The notes beneath the pieces are model-generated. The model was given only the letters and a program-made list of their open reading frames with translations, ran no database searches and was not told the DNA's origin. Below, one piece after another: positions 32,194 to 33,259 of a stretch of 33,259 nucleotides of DNA; position 1 is the first letter of the stretch; every line of letters starts with the position of its first letter. This DNA comes from Paludibacterium sp. (GTDB lineage Bacteria; Pseudomonadota; Gammaproteobacteria; Burkholderiales; Chromobacteriaceae): contig NZ_JAFAND010000140.1 of the NCBI RefSeq assembly GCF_019232825.1, positions 1 through 33,259 of the forward strand, given 5' to 3'. Made by a program: the position numbers and the translations under genes.

Positions 32194-33104
32194 GCACGCC
32201 GGCGCTACGCGGCACGGTGGCGCTGATCGGTTGCGGCGCGATGGGGGCGGCGCTGGGGCAGCGGCTGCTGGCGCGGGGCTGGCGCTTGCGCGTCTACAAC
32301 CGCAGCGTGGGCAAGACGCAGCCGCTCTCGGCGGCCGGGGCCAGCGTCCACGATAGCCCGCGTTCGGCGATCGACGGCGCGCATTGGGTATTGTCGGTGC
32401 TGACCGACAGCGCAGCGCTGCGGGCGGTGCTGATGGGGCCGGAGGGCGTGCTGGCGGCGCCGGCGCGAGGGCGTTGCCTGATCGATCTGGGTACGCATTT
32501 TCCGGCCGAGCTCGTGCCATTGGCCGCCGAGGCGGCGTCGCGCGGCTGGCCGTTGGTGGAGGCGCCGGTGACCGGCAGCGTGCACGACGCCAGTCACGGC
32601 ACGCTGAATTTTCTGGTAGGCGGCGCGGCGGCGGACGTGGCCTGGGCGCGGCCGATGCTGGAAGCGCTGGGGCGGGCATTGTTTCATTTGGGGCCGGTCG
32701 GCGCCGGCAATACCGCCAAGCTCGCGCTCAATTTGCTGGTGGGGCTGATGGCGGGGGGATTGGGCGAGGCCATTGCGTTGTTGCGGGCGCACGGCTTGGA
32801 CGTGGCGCGTTTTCTGGTGGCGCTCGATGGCAGCGGGCTTGCGTCGCCGCTATACCGGCGGCTTGGCCAGCGCTATCTGGACGGCGATCACGCGCCGCGT
32901 TTTTCGCTGGCCAATCTGGAAAAGGACCTAGGCTGGGCCAGGCGCCACGCCGAGGCCAGCGGGCTCGCGCCGCGGCTGGCGCCGGTGTTGTGCGATCTGT
33001 TGGCGCAGTTGCCGGCCGAGGCCAAGCCGCTCGATTATTCGGCCTTGATCCGTCACCTGGCGGCGCGGGCAAGCGTCATGGCGGGAGTAGGGAGTGGGGA
33101 GTAG
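32190..33104 (+). CDS. Beta-hydroxyacid dehydrogenase family (3-hydroxyisobutyrate dehydrogenase-like)
   Basis: This 304-residue enzyme has the N-terminal Rossmann motif GCGAMG at 14-19, the family substrate loop in altered form (VTGSVHDASHGTL where SGG is usual) and the catalytic Lys177 in GNTAKLALN. Family members oxidise beta-hydroxy acids or reduce imines and aldehydes with NAD(P). The altered loop suggests a non-standard substrate. GGAGGG 4 nt upstream supports the ATG at 32190, overlapping the ADH stop. Its last residues (GVGSGE) are encoded by a 14-bp tandem repeat, so the natural end may have been changed by repeat insertion. It is the last gene of the operon. Confidence 0.9.
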   Translation: MSTPALRGTVALIGCGAMGAALGQRLLARGWRLRVYNRSVGKTQPLSAAGASVHDSPRSAIDGAHWVLSVLTDSAALRAVLMGPEGVLAAPARGRCLIDLGTHFPAELVPLAAEAASRGWPLVEAPVTGSVHDASHGTLNFLVGGAAADVAWARPMLEALGRALFHLGPVGAGNTAKLALNLLVGLMAGGLGEAIALLRAHGLDVARFLVALDGSGLASPLYRRLGQRYLDGDHAPRFSLANLEKDLGWARRHAEASGLAPRLAPVLCDLLAQLPAEAKPLDYSALIRHLAARASVMAGVGSGE

Positions 33105-33111
33105 GGAGTGG
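33084..33111 (+). repeat. Tandem repeat 2 x 14 bp at the end of the operon
   Basis: GGAGTAGGGAGTGG occurs twice without mismatch. The first copy and part of the second encode the C-terminal tail and stop codon of the last dehydrogenase. G-rich tandem repeats of this kind occur dispersed in some proteobacterial genomes. Confidence 0.8.
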
Positions 33112-33118
33112 GACGTAG

Positions 33119-33142
33119 CGTGCGTTCGCGCAGCAACGCACG
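33119..33142 (+). terminator. Probable terminator of the rightward operon
   Basis: CGTGCGTT and AACGCACG form an 8-bp stem with an 8-nt loop, followed by TTT. It lies 14 nt after the last stop codon of the operon. AACGCACG is repeated once more at 33147-33154. Confidence 0.55.
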
Positions 33143-33167
33143 TTTCAACGCACGGTGACACCGGGTT

Positions 33168-33187
33168 CGGGGAGCGTTCGCTCCCCG
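33168..33187. terminator. Second strong hairpin, possible bidirectional terminator
   Basis: CGGGGAGCG-TT-CGCTCCCCG is a perfect 9-bp inverted repeat. It lies between the end of the rightward operon and a possible leftward gene. No U-run is visible on either strand. Confidence 0.45.
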
Positions 33188-33203
33188 CCTCCAGGTTAGG
33201 GTG

Positions 33204-33259
33204 TTAATCGGCGGTCAACACCAAGCATCCCGCCACCTCGCGCAGGCGCGCGGCGTTTT
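33204..33259 (-). CDS. Possible C-terminal end of a leftward gene entering from the right edge
   Basis: On the minus strand a frame ending at a TAA (33204-33206) reads NAARLREVAGCLVLTAD for its last residues. This resembles the tail of a chemoreceptor signalling domain, but 17 residues are too few to be sure. The position after a bidirectional hairpin agrees with a convergent gene. Confidence 0.35.
   Translation of the reverse strand, partial: NAARLREVAGCLVLTAD

Noticed and set aside
1-33259. CRISPR arrays, tRNA or rRNA genes, insertion sequences and integrases.
   Set aside because: I saw no regularly spaced repeats, no tRNA-like cloverleaf in the intergenic gaps and no transposase or integrase motif in any plausible frame.

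Overview
The window is high-GC DNA with tightly packed genes, several chemoreceptors, a c-di-GMP phosphodiesterase and an lldD-type lactate dehydrogenase. This fits a motile, metabolically versatile proteobacterium. Several proteins look betaproteobacterial (Chromobacteriaceae/Neisseriales-like), but that placement is an inference from protein style, not a database result.

Left part (1-12173), sensing and ordinary metabolism. It holds a truncated 4HB-type chemoreceptor, a CHASE4-GGDEF-EAL protein with a ruined GGDEF and an intact EAL site, and a dCache chemoreceptor carrying the amino-acid-binding residue pattern. Next come an FMN-dependent lactate dehydrogenase, a TetR regulator translationally coupled to an AhpD-like protein, a divergent AraC regulator followed by a LysE exporter, and a split Aer pair (PAS protein plus membrane transducer, CetB/CetA-like). 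The AhpD/TetR promoter region carries two matching palindromes 40 bp apart, which look like TetR operators.

Middle (12371-14210). A DMT-family (EamA) permease converges on a pair of Hsp20 small heat-shock genes through a strong 11-bp hairpin. The Hsp20 pair is preceded by a near-consensus sigma-32 promoter whose -35 box contains the stop codon of the upstream gene.

Right part (14205-33104) is the most interesting region. It is about 19 kb of two divergent operons that share a 393-bp AT-rich promoter region (20028-20420) and look like an undescribed biosynthetic gene cluster. The leftward operon encodes a cysteine-synthase-fold PLP enzyme, three ATP-grasp or ATP-grasp-like ligases and an MFS exporter, a layout typical of small peptide or amide natural products. 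The rightward operon has 12 genes with short gaps or overlaps. In order they are an MfnB-type furan phosphate synthase, an isopentenyl-phosphate-kinase-like kinase, a glutamine-dependent asparagine synthetase homologue, an isoprenyl diphosphate synthase, a HAD-like phosphatase, a UbiA prenyltransferase, a degenerate isoprenyl synthase homologue, a second complete isoprenyl synthase, a thioester-reductase-like SDR, a methyltransferase with a Trm112-like zinc N-terminus, a zinc alcohol dehydrogenase and a beta-hydroxyacid dehydrogenase.

My working model, which is inference: MfnB makes a furan-methyl phosphate from triose phosphates, and the kinase may raise it to a diphosphate. Isoprenyl synthases and UbiA then join furan and isoprenoid parts, the reductases and methyltransferase tailor the product, and AsnB plus the ATP-grasp enzymes add amide-linked amino acids. 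The furan genes are outside any visible methanofuran or C1 context. The window ends with a 14-bp tandem repeat, two hairpins and the possible tail of another leftward gene.
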